In this document: positions 7,917 through 13,420 of the stretch, in pieces
How the letters are laid out: each line of letters starts with the position of its first letter
Position numbering within the stretch: position 1 is the first letter of the stretch
Origin: a virus
DNA: 26,307 nucleotides
Strand: one strand, 5' to 3'
Virus record (IMG/VR): IMGVR_UViG_3300047366_000011
Location: 1-26,307 of that record
The notes under the pieces: model-generated
Database searches by the model: none
What the model was told of the DNA's origin: nothing
What the model saw: the letters and a program-made list of their open reading frames with translations, nothing else
Program-made: the position numbers and the translations under genes

Positions 7917-8469
7917 TTCGTAATCTCCGTCTGTCAATAACAAGAGAGTGGAATGTCTCTACCGGAAACTTCAAGTAGTATCCACTCTTTTCTAAACTCA
8001 ATGCGGCATCGTCCAACACTGAGAGCCTCTGCACAAATACCATGCAGTATTCTAAGTCAGGGTCACTGACCCCCTCTTGTAGTAAAAAGTCTAGCCCAGC
8101 TTCTTCTGCACTGTACTCTGGATGAAACTGCATCAGGTGCATGTCTTTACCCAATACAGATAACATCTCGTTCATACCGTCACAGAAACCGTCTAGGTAT
8201 TCCATGTCCGGTAACATTTCGCTGGCCCACACTACAATGTCATAGTCGTGTGTGTCAAAGTCACGTACAGACTCTACCAGCCCGTCTAGTCCTGTGTTGA
8301 TACTAAATGTTACCTTGTTATCTGCCCACGCTTGTTTTGCATAAGGGCAGGGAGGTAGGCCATTTAGTTTCTCATTAGGTACTTCAAGAAAGTTGTTTGA
8401 CCAGTTACGAATGTCCTGTTCAATCTTATGCACGGGGGTTTCGTTTACCTGCTGTTCGTGTACGAGCAT
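7864..8469 (-). CDS. Hypothetical protein with NGLPPCPYAKQA motif
   Basis: This 201-residue acidic protein has the N-terminal pattern IRNWSNNFLEVP...NGLPPCPYAKQAW and a body with VVWASEMLPDMEYLDGF, LMQFHPEY and the C-terminal LVIDRRRLRNG. The CPYAK-type motif resembles the start of DUF1415-like proteins, a loose resemblance from memory. A single invariant-looking Cys suggests a thiol or metal role, but nothing can be assigned. The last 18 residues overlap the 43-residue gene and look low-complexity. The first 44 bases overlap the HNH-like gene. Confidence 0.78.
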   Translation of the reverse strand: MLVHEQQVNETPVHKIEQDIRNWSNNFLEVPNEKLNGLPPCPYAKQAWADNKVTFSINTGLDGLVESVRDFDTHDYDIVVWASEMLPDMEYLDGFCDGMNEMLSVLGKDMHLMQFHPEYSAEEAGLDFLLQEGVSDPDLEYCMVFVQRLSVLDDAALSLEKSGYYLKFPVETFHSLVIDRRRLRNGNEEKDAGRRHDEDSS

Positions 8470-8695
8470 AAGACCTATTCTTAGATGCTGGCTTCACCGT
8501 AAGGTTAGCCCGGCGATTGTCACGGGGATTGCCGTTACGATGCGCTACATCTTTACCCGCCACAGACACGCCAGCCTTCTTCAGCTTGTTACGTGCAGCA
8601 TTACGTGCATTACGCCGTTTCACCTGCGTAGGCTTACCATGGTAGTTTGCGTACTCTTTTTTATAGTTACGCTTGTAGCCGGGACTGTTAGGCAT
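8426..8695 (-). CDS. Small HNH-nuclease-like basic protein
   Basis: This 89-residue protein starts MPNSPGYKRNYKKEYANYHG, has a Lys/Arg/Asn-rich helix and then GKDVAHRNGNPRDNRRANLT, which matches the C-terminal half of a small HNH motif (D-x-x-H...N-x-x-N-L). It lacks the two zinc-binding CxxC pairs of larger HNH enzymes, like other short phage versions. If active it would nick DNA, for example in packaging or homing. Degenerate spacing around the first His leaves activity uncertain. Start and stop are coupled to neighbours (TAATG at 8695). Confidence 0.72.
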   Translation of the reverse strand: MPNSPGYKRNYKKEYANYHGKPTQVKRRNARNAARNKLKKAGVSVAGKDVAHRNGNPRDNRRANLTVKPASKNRSYARTRTAGKRNPRA

Positions 8696-9039
8696 TACTT
8701 GCCCATGATCTTGTTGTAGGCTTTCATACCCTTTGGCCCACTAGCTTTCAATGCTTTGAGGCCGGGGTTCTCCGTTACACTGCCACCAGCAGCATACATA
8801 TGTTGCTTACCGTTAGCCATACCGCCACGCATCATCTGTGCTTTCTTTGCCATGCCACCACGAGCTTTCTTCTGTGTATTTTCAGGCGTAGAAATTTTAT
8901 TTTTTCTAAGGATACGTTTTAACGTAATCGCAGTCTGCTCATCAGTCAAATCGTTCTCACGCCCAATACGCATTGCTTCTTCTTGGGCCTGTTTAAACGT
9001 GGTAATTTTTTTACCTGTTATAAAATCAAGAAATCCCAT
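8695..9039 (-). CDS. Phage protein with MMRGGMA repeat linker
   Basis: This 114-residue protein has an N-terminal helical domain (MGFLDFITGKKITTFKQAQE, then NDLTDEQTAITLKRILRKN), a basic Met/Gly linker (KKARGGMAKKAQMMRGGMA) and a C-terminal GGSVTENPGLKALKASGPKG motif familiar from marine phages. The linker shares its unit with the microprotein at 7785-7916. Start and stop are both TAATG overlaps. Function unknown; a virion-associated role is plausible. Confidence 0.78.
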   Translation of the reverse strand: MGFLDFITGKKITTFKQAQEEAMRIGRENDLTDEQTAITLKRILRKNKISTPENTQKKARGGMAKKAQMMRGGMANGKQHMYAAGGSVTENPGLKALKASGPKGMKAYNKIMGK

Positions 9040-9836
9040 TAGTTGTTTCCTTTTTTCTTTAGAGAGGCTTTAGCAGCAGAAGTGAGAGTATCCCGCGCCT
9101 TCTTTCTAGCCTTATATGTATCTTCTTGTTTCAGCCGCTGTGCTGCAGTTACCTTCGGTGCGTCAAAGTCTGGCTTACCTGTGCTGGTGTTAATAGCGGT
9201 GTACATCTTAGGCTTTGGCGTAGGCTTTGTCGTTTTGTTATTCTTCTTAGGACGTGCAGGAGGAGGTGTGGGACGAGCCGGTTTATTTGGCATACGTTTT
9301 GCAGAAGCACCTTCGGCTGTAGGCTTACTGGTTGTCGTCTTCTTTTTCTTATTGGACAGTACAGACCCACCACCCTGTGCTGCTGACTTAGCTGCCAATC
9401 TACGTTGCCTTGCAGATACCCGTGCTTCATCACGGGCTTGGTCAGACGTCTTAGAGGGCTTGCTCTTCTTCGGCTTGTCTGCATCTTTGCCTGTGGCAGT
9501 AGAGCCAGCAGCTACACCTGCTCCCGCTGCTGCGGCACCTGCAGCCTTACCACCACCGCTGCTCTTAGGCGGCTTTGGCAGAGTACTCGTATTTGGATTA
9601 CGTGGGCTTACTCTAGGCTGTGTTACCGGCTTAGTCAAATCTTGTACAATAGACCTACCCTTTGAGGAACCCATAGTTGTTACGGTTGCATTCTTAGGCG
9701 GGGTACGGGTAGTAACATTACCTGCCTTGGCAAATCGTCCTTTGAATGCCTGTGCCGCCTTTTTGGTGGCAAACTTGAAAAATACTTTACCACCTGCAAT
9801 CGCTAGGGGTACAAAAAATACTGCTGGGCCAGCCAT
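9039..9836 (-). CDS. Low-complexity Lys/Pro/Ala/Thr-rich protein
   Basis: This 265-residue protein starts with a hydrophobic segment (MAGPAVFFVPLAIAGGKVFF) and then becomes almost wholly disordered, rich in K, P, T, A and G, including a Gly/Ala run at about residues 93-112 and Pro/Lys runs near 185-210. The end (SAAKASLKKKGNN) is helical and basic. An AAGGA ribosome site precedes ATG 9836. The composition resembles internal virion or DNA-binding tail proteins, but nothing specific is recognisable. A long frame on the opposite strand is its shadow. Confidence 0.75.
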   Translation of the reverse strand: MAGPAVFFVPLAIAGGKVFFKFATKKAAQAFKGRFAKAGNVTTRTPPKNATVTTMGSSKGRSIVQDLTKPVTQPRVSPRNPNTSTLPKPPKSSGGGKAAGAAAAGAGVAAGSTATGKDADKPKKSKPSKTSDQARDEARVSARQRRLAAKSAAQGGGSVLSNKKKKTTTSKPTAEGASAKRMPNKPARPTPPPARPKKNNKTTKPTPKPKMYTAINTSTGKPDFDAPKVTAAQRLKQEDTYKARKKARDTLTSAAKASLKKKGNN

Positions 9837-9848
9837 GTGTTTATTCCT

Positions 9849-10142
9849 TTACCATTTAACTTTATGTGACCAGTATTTTGCAGACAGCTTCGTGGTCGGT
9901 TTGCCTTGCGCATCATGCCTTGCATAATACGACTTCTTACGTGCTTTGTCCTTGGCAGTCTTAGGAGACTTACCAGCACCTGATACACCTTGCTGTCCAA
10001 AGCGTATAAACTTGTATTTACCACCTTCCGATGCCATCACACAGTGAGACTTCGTTGGATGCTTGGGTGTCCTCTTAGGCTTGTTCACGCCCTTGAGACC
10101 CTCTTCCTTCATCTTGTTCTTGACTCTCTCTGGAATACTCAC
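9849..10142 (-). CDS. Small basic protein with IRFGQQGVSGAG motif, GTG start
   Basis: The product from GTG 10142 is 97 residues: SIPERVKNKMKEEGLKGVNK, then TKSHCVMASEGGKYKFIRFG, GQQGVSGAGKSPKTAKDKAR, and an end in AKYWSHKVKW. The family is common in marine phages and begins at this SIPE motif. The GTG overlaps the upstream stop as GTGA, which supports this start over an ATG at 10181. It is highly basic with a conserved C-terminal Trp pair. Function unknown; nucleic-acid or virion contact is likely from charge. Confidence 0.78.
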   Translation of the reverse strand: MSIPERVKNKMKEEGLKGVNKPKRTPKHPTKSHCVMASEGGKYKFIRFGQQGVSGAGKSPKTAKDKARKKSYYARHDAQGKPTTKLSAKYWSHKVKW

Positions 10143-10351
10143 AGGGAAATACCTTTTTGTTTGATAGACTGCTCTACGCACTTATACTGATACGTATGCG
10201 GCACAGGGAATGCCATACGCATCTGTGCTACCATCTCATGTACCCGCATAACGCACTGACCTTCAGTCTCATAGGGGCCAAGAGTATCCTCTGCCTCAAT
10301 GCATCTATCCGGCGCAGCCATGACACAAGCCAATACCAATGCTGTAAACAT
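10139..10351 (-). CDS. Small cysteine-containing hypothetical protein
   Basis: This 70-residue protein starts with a short hydrophobic stretch (MFTALVLACVMAA), then DRCIEAEDTLGPYETEGQCV and a C-terminal YKCVEQSIKQ. The three cysteines after the hydrophobic start resemble an exported, disulfide-bonded protein, although the N-terminus lacks basic residues. I recognise the EDTLGPY..TE..C pattern from marine phages. A strong GGAGGAC ribosome site precedes the ATG. Function unknown. Confidence 0.72.
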   Translation of the reverse strand: MFTALVLACVMAAPDRCIEAEDTLGPYETEGQCVMRVHEMVAQMRMAFPVPHTYQYKCVEQSIKQKGISL

Positions 10352-10352
10352 T

Positions 10353-10562
10353 TCATTTGTCCTCCGACCATCCTTCAGCCCTCATTGCTTCTTCTACATG
10401 TTTCAATGTAAATGAACGCCCATAGTGTGCCTCAACGGCAGTACGCACGTAGAAGACATCGCTATGGGGTATGTGGAGACGGTCTAATGTGTTAGTACGG
10501 ATGGCATTGTAGAATGCATCTAGTACATTGTCTGTGTATAGTTTTACGGATTTCTTTGCCAT
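10353..10562 (-). CDS. Small helical protein, first gene of the leftward operon
   Basis: The product from ATG 10562 is 69 residues (MAKKSVKLYTDNVLDAFYNA ... SFTLKHVEEAMRAEGW). An in-frame ATG at 10628 exists, but the segment between them lies inside the repeat-rich leader and lacks a ribosome site. The C-terminal half looks like a helix-turn-helix or small helical bundle and could bind DNA. It is the gene closest to the palindromic array at 10626-10739, so it is a reasonable candidate for a regulator acting on that array, which is inference only. Confidence 0.68.
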   Translation of the reverse strand: MAKKSVKLYTDNVLDAFYNAIRTNTLDRLHIPHSDVFYVRTAVEAHYGRSFTLKHVEEAMRAEGWSEDK

Positions 10563-10625
10563 TGTCAAGCACTTTCTGTGAAAAACACAGATATCGGGGC
10601 TATACAGGTTTTTATTAGGGTATGT

Positions 10626-10739
10626 CACTTAGGTGTACACTTAGGTGTATTTAACATCTAAATTCTAATGTCACTTAGGTGTACATTTAAGTGTATTTAT
10701 AATTTTACTAATAGACACTTTAGTGTATCACTGTTAGTG
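10626..10739. repeat. Array of six palindromic CACTTARGTG sites
   Basis: Six imperfect palindromes of about 10 bases lie at 10626, 10638, 10672, 10684, 10716 and 10729: CACTTAGGTG (three copies), CATTTAAGTG, CACTTTAGTG and CACTGTTAGTG. They come in three pairs with starts 12-13 bases apart, just over one helical turn. The array lies immediately downstream of a strong leftward promoter and upstream of the first leftward gene, so a multimeric repressor or activator array is likely. An iteron-type origin is the alternative. Confidence 0.8.
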
Positions 10740-10756
10740 TGCTTTAGTTATACATA

Positions 10757-10785
10757 ATTATACCAGAATGAGGCAATGCCGTCAA
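10757..10785 (-). promoter_or_regulatory. Consensus sigma70 promoter firing left (late operon)
   Basis: On the minus strand, TTGACG (10785-10780) is followed after exactly 17 bases by a perfect TATAAT (10762-10757). Transcription would start near 10750 and run through the palindromic array into the leftward structural and lysis operon. It is the best promoter match in the window and points to host RNA polymerase use. The close array suggests it is tightly controlled. Confidence 0.88.
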
Positions 10786-10843
10786 GCACTTTTTTTGTCT
10801 GGCACCATAGTTTTTCATTTTATAGTACCAGATACATCTAATG

Positions 10844-10860
10844 TGCCTAAAAAATAGGCA
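10844..10860. other. Short A-loop hairpin (TGCCTA/TAGGCA)
   Basis: A 6-bp inverted repeat with an AAAAA loop. It is not followed by a T run on either strand long enough for a confident terminator. It sits between the leftward promoter and a TATAAT hexamer, and may be structural or a weak operator. Confidence 0.4.
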
Positions 10861-10863
10861 GAT

Positions 10864-10886
10864 TGCACATTCCTTGTGCATATAAT
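10864..10886 (+). promoter_or_regulatory. TATAAT with adjoining inverted repeat
   Basis: TATAAT at 10881-10886 is immediately preceded by the inverted repeat TGCACA-TTCCT-TGTGCA (10864-10880). No good -35 hexamer exists 16-18 bases upstream, so this would need an activator, possibly bound at the inverted repeat. Rightward transcription from here would enter the control region. Weak candidate. Confidence 0.35.
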
Positions 10887-10988
10887 TACAACAGTTACCC
10901 TTGTGGTTAACACTCAATTTTACTGATCTGTGTATTTCTACATATACGTATACTACGTACGGGGGTGTGGCCCATGCCCGACCCCTTG

Positions 10989-11008
10989 TGTATCAACGTG
11001 TTAGCACA
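10989..11008. repeat. Second palindrome family, copy 1
   Basis: TGTATCAACGTGTTAGCACA, a 20-base imperfect palindrome (TGTRTYA...TARNACA). It matches the copies at 12227 and 14015, each outside coding sequence. Likely protein-binding site or transcript hairpin. Confidence 0.6.
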
Positions 11009-11105
11009 CTGACACAAAAAATGACTACTATCCGTCGTCGCTGGAACAATTGCGGTATCATATGCCCTGTCAAACCGTTGTTTTTATTAGATTATATGCA
11101 TATTC

Positions 11106-11132
11106 CGGTAACTGTTTTCCTATCAGTTACCG
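11106..11132. other. 9-bp inverted repeat
   Basis: CGGTAACTG at 11106-11114 and CAGTTACCG at 11124-11132 form a perfect 9-bp stem with a 9-base loop. No T run follows, so it is not a standard terminator. Operator or transcript structure are both possible. Confidence 0.5.
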
Positions 11133-11225
11133 CCAGCCATGCCGCGCATGATTGCACGATGCAGAAAACACGCGCGAAACACTAACGGCGGTGCATGAAT
11201 TGCAGCACTATACCCTATCCCTAAT

Positions 11226-11240
11226 GTTCCGCTTTTGTTC
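11226..11240. promoter_or_regulatory. Putative LexA (SOS) box, GTTC-N7-GTTC
   Basis: GTTC at 11226-11229 and GTTC at 11237-11240 are separated by exactly 7 bases, the direct-repeat box bound by alphaproteobacterial LexA. A matching box in the opposite orientation lies 20 bases away. LexA would keep nearby transcription off until DNA damage. Host LexA binding is inferred from sequence alone. Confidence 0.6.
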
Positions 11241-11259
11241 TTGTTCACATACACAATGA

Positions 11260-11274
11260 GAACAAAACGTGAAC
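11260..11274. promoter_or_regulatory. Putative LexA (SOS) box, GAAC-N7-GAAC
   Basis: GAAC at 11260-11263 and GAAC at 11271-11274 with exactly 7 bases between, the complement of the box at 11226. It would cover the start point of the leftward promoter candidate at 11281-11309. The two boxes are also arranged so that TTTTGTTCT (11233-11241) and AGAACAAAA (11259-11267) form an inverted repeat. Confidence 0.62.
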
Positions 11275-11280
11275 AACTAC

Positions 11281-11309
11281 TATCTAAAAATGCGTTGGTG
11301 TGGTGTCAA
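11281..11309 (-). promoter_or_regulatory. Candidate LexA-controlled leftward promoter
   Basis: On the minus strand, TTGACA (11309-11304, perfect) is followed after 17 bases by TAGATA (11286-11281), or after 16 by TTAGAT. The -10 is weak. The LexA-type box at 11260-11274 would span the start site. A transcript would run left through 500 bases of non-coding sequence towards the late operon. Confidence 0.45.
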
Positions 11310-11336
11310 CACAAATACACAAATAATCTGCCAAAA

Positions 11337-11351
11337 TGTCACGCGGTGACA
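11337..11351. repeat. 15-bp palindrome TGTCACSCGGTGACA, copy 1
   Basis: TGTCACGCGGTGACA flanked by AAAA on both sides, GCG centre. It lies 28 bases upstream of the -35 of the promoter for the gene at 11445. It is one of six copies between 11.3 and 14.5 kb. Confidence 0.85.
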
Positions 11352-11378
11352 AAATACAACATAAAGGCATTTTAGGCA

Positions 11379-11406
11379 TTGACGCCATATACCAGTCTGC
11401 TAATCT
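11379..11406 (+). promoter_or_regulatory. Promoter for the 11445 gene
   Basis: TTGACG at 11379-11384 and TAATCT at 11401-11406, spaced 16 bases. The start would fall near 11413, giving a short leader of about 30 bases to the ATG at 11445. Moderate match to host sigma70. Confidence 0.5.
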
Positions 11407-11444
11407 GTCTATATCAACAAACGTACATTGAAAGGTACAAACAA

Positions 11445-12164
11445 ATGACAAACGAAAACACAAATACAAACGCTGAAATTTACACCGCGCATTTTGCCGC
11501 GCCAATGATTGCCAAGGTAAAAGCACACGACAATGCCGATAAAAAATACGGCAAGCAATTTGCGCTTGCTATGAAACGCGACGACGCGCCAGACGTTATG
11601 TTGTATTGCTTGCAATCTGTTGAACGCGCCGATCAAAAGGCAGACGCGGTGGAAAAAGAAAAGAACGCGGCGCGTTTATCCAGTCTCACAAAGGATGGGC
11701 TGGCATGTCTGGCAACCCGTGAATTGCGTAATGAATACGGCGCTTTGCGTAAAATGATAAAAGACGGCGCAATGTCTGAAATGTCACGCGACGATATCAA
11801 GGCAATGCTGGCGACCATTGAAAAGGATATCACGTCATTCCGGTTTGCTTGTGGCCAAATATTCAAAGCACCAAAAACAAAAACACCGCCGCCAGCCAAT
11901 GCCGCAACAGATGAAACAGAAACAGACGCAACGCCAGCACAAAACGACGCGCCAGCCAATGCCGCGCCGATTGAACGCGCCGAATTGTTCGCGCAATTTA
12001 TGGATGCATGGAAAAATGCCGGTTTTGGTAATACCGCCGATTTTTGGGACTGGACAGCCAGTCAGGAAGCAGACAATGCTGGCACCGAAAAACAAGCGCA
12101 ACAAATAAAGGCAGACAAGGCAAACGCGCCAGCCTTGCCAGTGTTGCAATCAATGGCTGGATAA
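11445..12164 (+). CDS. Ala/Lys-rich protein of unknown function, moron-like
   Basis: The product from ATG 11445 is 239 residues; GAAAGG lies 10 bases upstream. An in-frame Met at 11379 would start inside the promoter. Residues 1-150 are mostly helical and charged, with no family I recognise. A Pro/Ala/Thr/Asp-rich linker spans about 150-185, and the last 55 residues include aromatic helices (LFAQFMDAWKNAGFGNTADF). Codon use favours GCG, GCC and CGC much more than neighbouring genes, suggesting a different origin. It stands alone with its own promoter and an intrinsic terminator and is bracketed by two 15-bp palindromes, as expected for a moron or an autonomously expressed regulator. The helical domain might bind DNA; that is speculation. 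Confidence 0.8.
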   Translation: MTNENTNTNAEIYTAHFAAPMIAKVKAHDNADKKYGKQFALAMKRDDAPDVMLYCLQSVERADQKADAVEKEKNAARLSSLTKDGLACLATRELRNEYGALRKMIKDGAMSEMSRDDIKAMLATIEKDITSFRFACGQIFKAPKTKTPPPANAATDETETDATPAQNDAPANAAPIERAELFAQFMDAWKNAGFGNTADFWDWTASQEADNAGTEKQAQQIKADKANAPALPVLQSMAG

Positions 12165-12179
12165 TGTCACCGCGTGACA
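12165..12179. repeat. 15-bp palindrome, copy 2
   Basis: TGTCACCGCGTGACA, CGC centre, directly after the stop codon of the 11445 gene and before its terminator. It is in opposite orientation to copy 1, so the gene is flanked by an inverted pair. Confidence 0.85.
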
Positions 12180-12188
12180 AAATATACA

Positions 12189-12216
12189 GGCCGGGCATTT
12201 TGCCCGGTCTTTTTTT
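12189..12216 (+). terminator. Intrinsic terminator
   Basis: The stem CCGGGC/GCCCGG with an ATTTT loop is followed by TCTTTTTTT. It closes the unit of the 11445 gene and isolates it from the early operon, which has its own promoter at 12317. Confidence 0.9.
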
Positions 12217-12226
12217 ATGCGCAACA

Positions 12227-12246
12227 TGTATTAGCGTGTTAATACA
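12227..12246. repeat. Second palindrome family, copy 2
   Basis: TGTATTAGCGTGTTAATACA, the most symmetric of the three copies. It is followed directly by GGAG but no plausible gene starts at a proper distance. Confidence 0.65.
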
Positions 12247-12280
12247 GGAGATGGTCGGATTGATCGGCCACCTTCTATCA

Positions 12281-12315
12281 TGGTGGTGGTGCGGTGGTGG
12301 TGGTGCGGTGGTGCG
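12281..12315 (+). repeat. GGT/GGTGC low-complexity tract
   Basis: Thirty-five bases made of repeated TGGTGG and TGCGG units end two bases before the -35 of the next promoter. Many GG doublets could form a two-layer G-quadruplex on this strand. Alternatively it is a slipped-strand expansion. Confidence 0.6.
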
Positions 12316-12316
12316 C

Positions 12317-12345
12317 TTGACACAGGCATGATTGCGTGGTAGGAT
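12317..12345 (+). promoter_or_regulatory. Sigma70 promoter of the early operon
   Basis: TTGACA (12317-12322), 17-base spacer, TAGGAT (12340-12345). Transcription would start near 12352 and the 15-bp palindrome begins 40 bases after the -10, i.e. in the leader. The same spacing recurs at 12840-12909. Confidence 0.75.
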
Positions 12346-12384
12346 TAAGGACAGTCGAAATTTGGCTGATTTTCAACAATAAAA

Positions 12385-12399
12385 TGTCACCGCGTGACA
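12385..12399. repeat. 15-bp palindrome, copy 3
   Basis: TGTCACCGCGTGACA, CGC centre, in the leader of the 12430 gene. It is followed by further AAAATGACA repeats and an AGAGGAC ribosome site. Confidence 0.85.
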
Positions 12400-12429
12400 A
12401 AATGACAAAATGACAAGAGGACAAGAGAC

Positions 12430-12606
12430 ATGAAAAATTACGTTCACATCAAAGACCCGAAGCGTCGGCAGATTGCAATGCTGTTGGATCATCTCGCGCA
12501 CCTTGAAGCGTTGGGTGACTATGCTGATGTGCAAGCGCACATTGCACAGACTAAGCGCGAACTGGCTTCGGTCACAGGTGTATCACTTATTGCGGAGTGG
12601 GAATAA
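12430..12606 (+). CDS. Small hypothetical protein (58 residues)
   Basis: The product starts MKNYVHIKDPKRRQIAMLLD and continues as charged helices to LASVTGVSLIAEWE. It has an AGAGGAC ribosome site and a TAATG overlap with the next gene. It is the first gene after the promoter at 12317. Not recognised; the size and helical make-up fit small early phage proteins that modify host functions. Confidence 0.65.
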   Translation: MKNYVHIKDPKRRQIAMLLDHLAHLEALGDYADVQAHIAQTKRELASVTGVSLIAEWE

Positions 12607-12854
12607 TGAAAAACAAAGGTTTTGAAAATGGCAGGGCAGTGCCTATTGTATGTGGCAATGTGCAGTCTTACTGGACGCCTATGCCCAACGAAGAACGCCG
12701 ACGTGATTTGCGTGTGAATCATATATACACGACAGGCATGGCTGACAGTGCCATGAAAACCCATCTTGAAGCGGTACAGCGTGATGTACACCGTAAACGT
12801 GCCGCCATTGCCAAGCGACATGCGGAACGCCTACGTGCCTTGACAGTGCAATGA
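12606..12854 (+). CDS. Small basic hypothetical protein (82 residues)
   Basis: The ATG at 12606 shares its A with the previous stop (TAATG); an in-frame GTG at 12597 is the alternative. The N-terminal part (VPIVCGNVQSYWTP) is followed by a strongly basic helix (VQRDVHRKRAAIAKRHAERL). Not recognised. The next promoter starts inside its last codons (TTGACA at 12840). Confidence 0.68.
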   Translation: MKNKGFENGRAVPIVCGNVQSYWTPMPNEERRRDLRVNHIYTTGMADSAMKTHLEAVQRDVHRKRAAIAKRHAERLRALTVQ

Positions 12855-12868
12855 TTATCTGCTAGTAT
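12840..12868 (+). promoter_or_regulatory. Sigma70 promoter
   Basis: TTGACA (12840-12845), 17-base spacer, TAGTAT (12863-12868). The -35 overlaps the end of the preceding gene. The 15-bp palindrome starts 41 bases after the -10, the same layout as at 12317. Confidence 0.72.
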
Positions 12869-12908
12869 AACTAAATGCTGAGAGTTCAGCTTTCTTCTTC
12901 AACCAAAA

Positions 12909-12923
12909 TGTCACGCGGTGACA
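12909..12923. repeat. 15-bp palindrome, copy 4
   Basis: TGTCACGCGGTGACA, GCG centre, in the leader of the 12941 gene, just before its AAGG ribosome site. Confidence 0.85.
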
Positions 12924-12940
12924 AAATGAAAGGCAAGACA

Positions 12941-13156
12941 ATGACTTACAAAGTGACCTACGCGATTGACTCTCTCGACCCGAACCCTACCGTCGATATT
13001 TTCGACACCTTTGATGAAGCGCAAGACTGGATCAGTGATGAGGTGGAACGTCGCGTTGACCATATCGTGCAGCATTCAGCGTTGCCGATTCGTGAGGATG
13101 AACTGGATGAAATCCGCGAGATTGAATTGTCACTTGTTAGCATTGAAGAGGTGTAA
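12941..13156 (+). CDS. Small acidic hypothetical protein (71 residues)
   Basis: The product is MTYKVTYAIDSLDPNPTVDI followed by FDTFDEAQDWISDEVERRVD and an acidic end. It looks like a compact alpha/beta protein with a conserved DTFDEAQ helix. The frame is open upstream to an ATG inside the palindrome (MSRGDKM...), but the ribosome site AAGG fits ATG 12941. Highly acidic small proteins are often DNA mimics or inhibitors; nothing specific supports that here. Confidence 0.72.
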   Translation: MTYKVTYAIDSLDPNPTVDIFDTFDEAQDWISDEVERRVDHIVQHSALPIREDELDEIREIELSLVSIEEV

Positions 13157-13158
13157 TA

Positions 13159-13389
13159 ATGGTTATCCATCAATTCACAACGTCTGAACCCAACCCGCCA
13201 TTTGCTGAAATGCGGATGTCATCATACAACGACTATTGCTCCGACTGTGCGGATGAGGGCATTGAGCCTATCATTTGGGGCGACTTCAAAAGGCTGGTCG
13301 GTGAATTGATTGCTGTTCGCAAATACAGCCCAGCGGCAGCGTGTATGTATGCACAAAAGGTGGCATTTGACCGCTTTCACTCAAACTAA
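13159..13389 (+). CDS. Small hypothetical protein (76 residues)
   Basis: It starts at ATG 13159, two bases after the previous stop, with GAAGAGG upstream. It contains a Cys pair (YCSDCADEG) and the helix KRLVGELIAVRKYSPAAACM. A small metal site is possible, but only three cysteines are spaced usefully. Not recognised. Confidence 0.68.
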   Translation: MVIHQFTTSEPNPPFAEMRMSSYNDYCSDCADEGIEPIIWGDFKRLVGELIAVRKYSPAAACMYAQKVAFDRFHSN

Positions 13390-13391
13390 AA

Positions 13392-13406
13392 TGTCACCGC
13401 GTGACA
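13392..13406. repeat. 15-bp palindrome, copy 5
   Basis: TGTCACCGCGTGACA, CGC centre, three bases after the previous stop and just before the GGAG of the 13421 gene. No promoter is seen immediately upstream. Confidence 0.85.
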
Positions 13407-13420
13407 AAATGGAGACTGAC

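Larger units (their letters stand above)
10563..11444. other. Divergent control region without a credible gene
   Basis: This 880-base AT-rich stretch separates the leftward and rightward operons. From left to right it holds the six-site palindromic array, a consensus leftward sigma70 promoter, a TGCCTA/TAGGCA hairpin (10844-10860), an inverted repeat TGCACA/TGTGCA just before a TATAAT (10864-10886), one copy of the second palindrome family (10989), a 9-bp inverted repeat (11106-11132), two LexA-type boxes, a candidate leftward promoter, one 15-bp palindrome (11337) and a rightward promoter. Frames inside it lack ribosome sites and protein-like composition. It may also house the replication origin; I cannot show that. 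Confidence 0.8.

Noticed and set aside
9043-9927. Long plus-strand frame (294 residues)
   Set aside because: It is antisense to the Lys/Pro-rich gene at 9039-9836. Its hydrophobic, Cys-rich translation is the typical shadow of such composition, and no ribosome site or operon context fits.
10540-10568. TTGACA at the start of the first leftward gene as a second promoter
   Set aside because: The base string resembles the upstream promoter -35 (shared GTCAAGCACTTT), but no -10 hexamer lies 16-18 bases downstream.
11045-11073. Leftward promoter from a perfect TTGACA at 11073-11068
   Set aside because: No hexamer with more than three matches to TATAAT at 16-18 bases spacing.
10901-11185. Plus-strand frame of 94 residues in the control region
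   Set aside because: No ribosome site, no protein-like pattern, and it runs across a palindrome and an inverted repeat. A shorter start at 11021 also lacks a ribosome site.
11233-11276. RNA pseudoknot from the interleaved inverted repeats
   Set aside because: The two stems could form an H-type knot, but the 10-base middle loop is atypical and the LexA-box spacing explains the same bases better.
12044-12331. Frame through the end of the 11445 gene, palindrome, terminator and G-rich tract
   Set aside because: It crosses an intrinsic terminator and a low-complexity tract, and the 26-residue end piece has no usable ribosome spacing.
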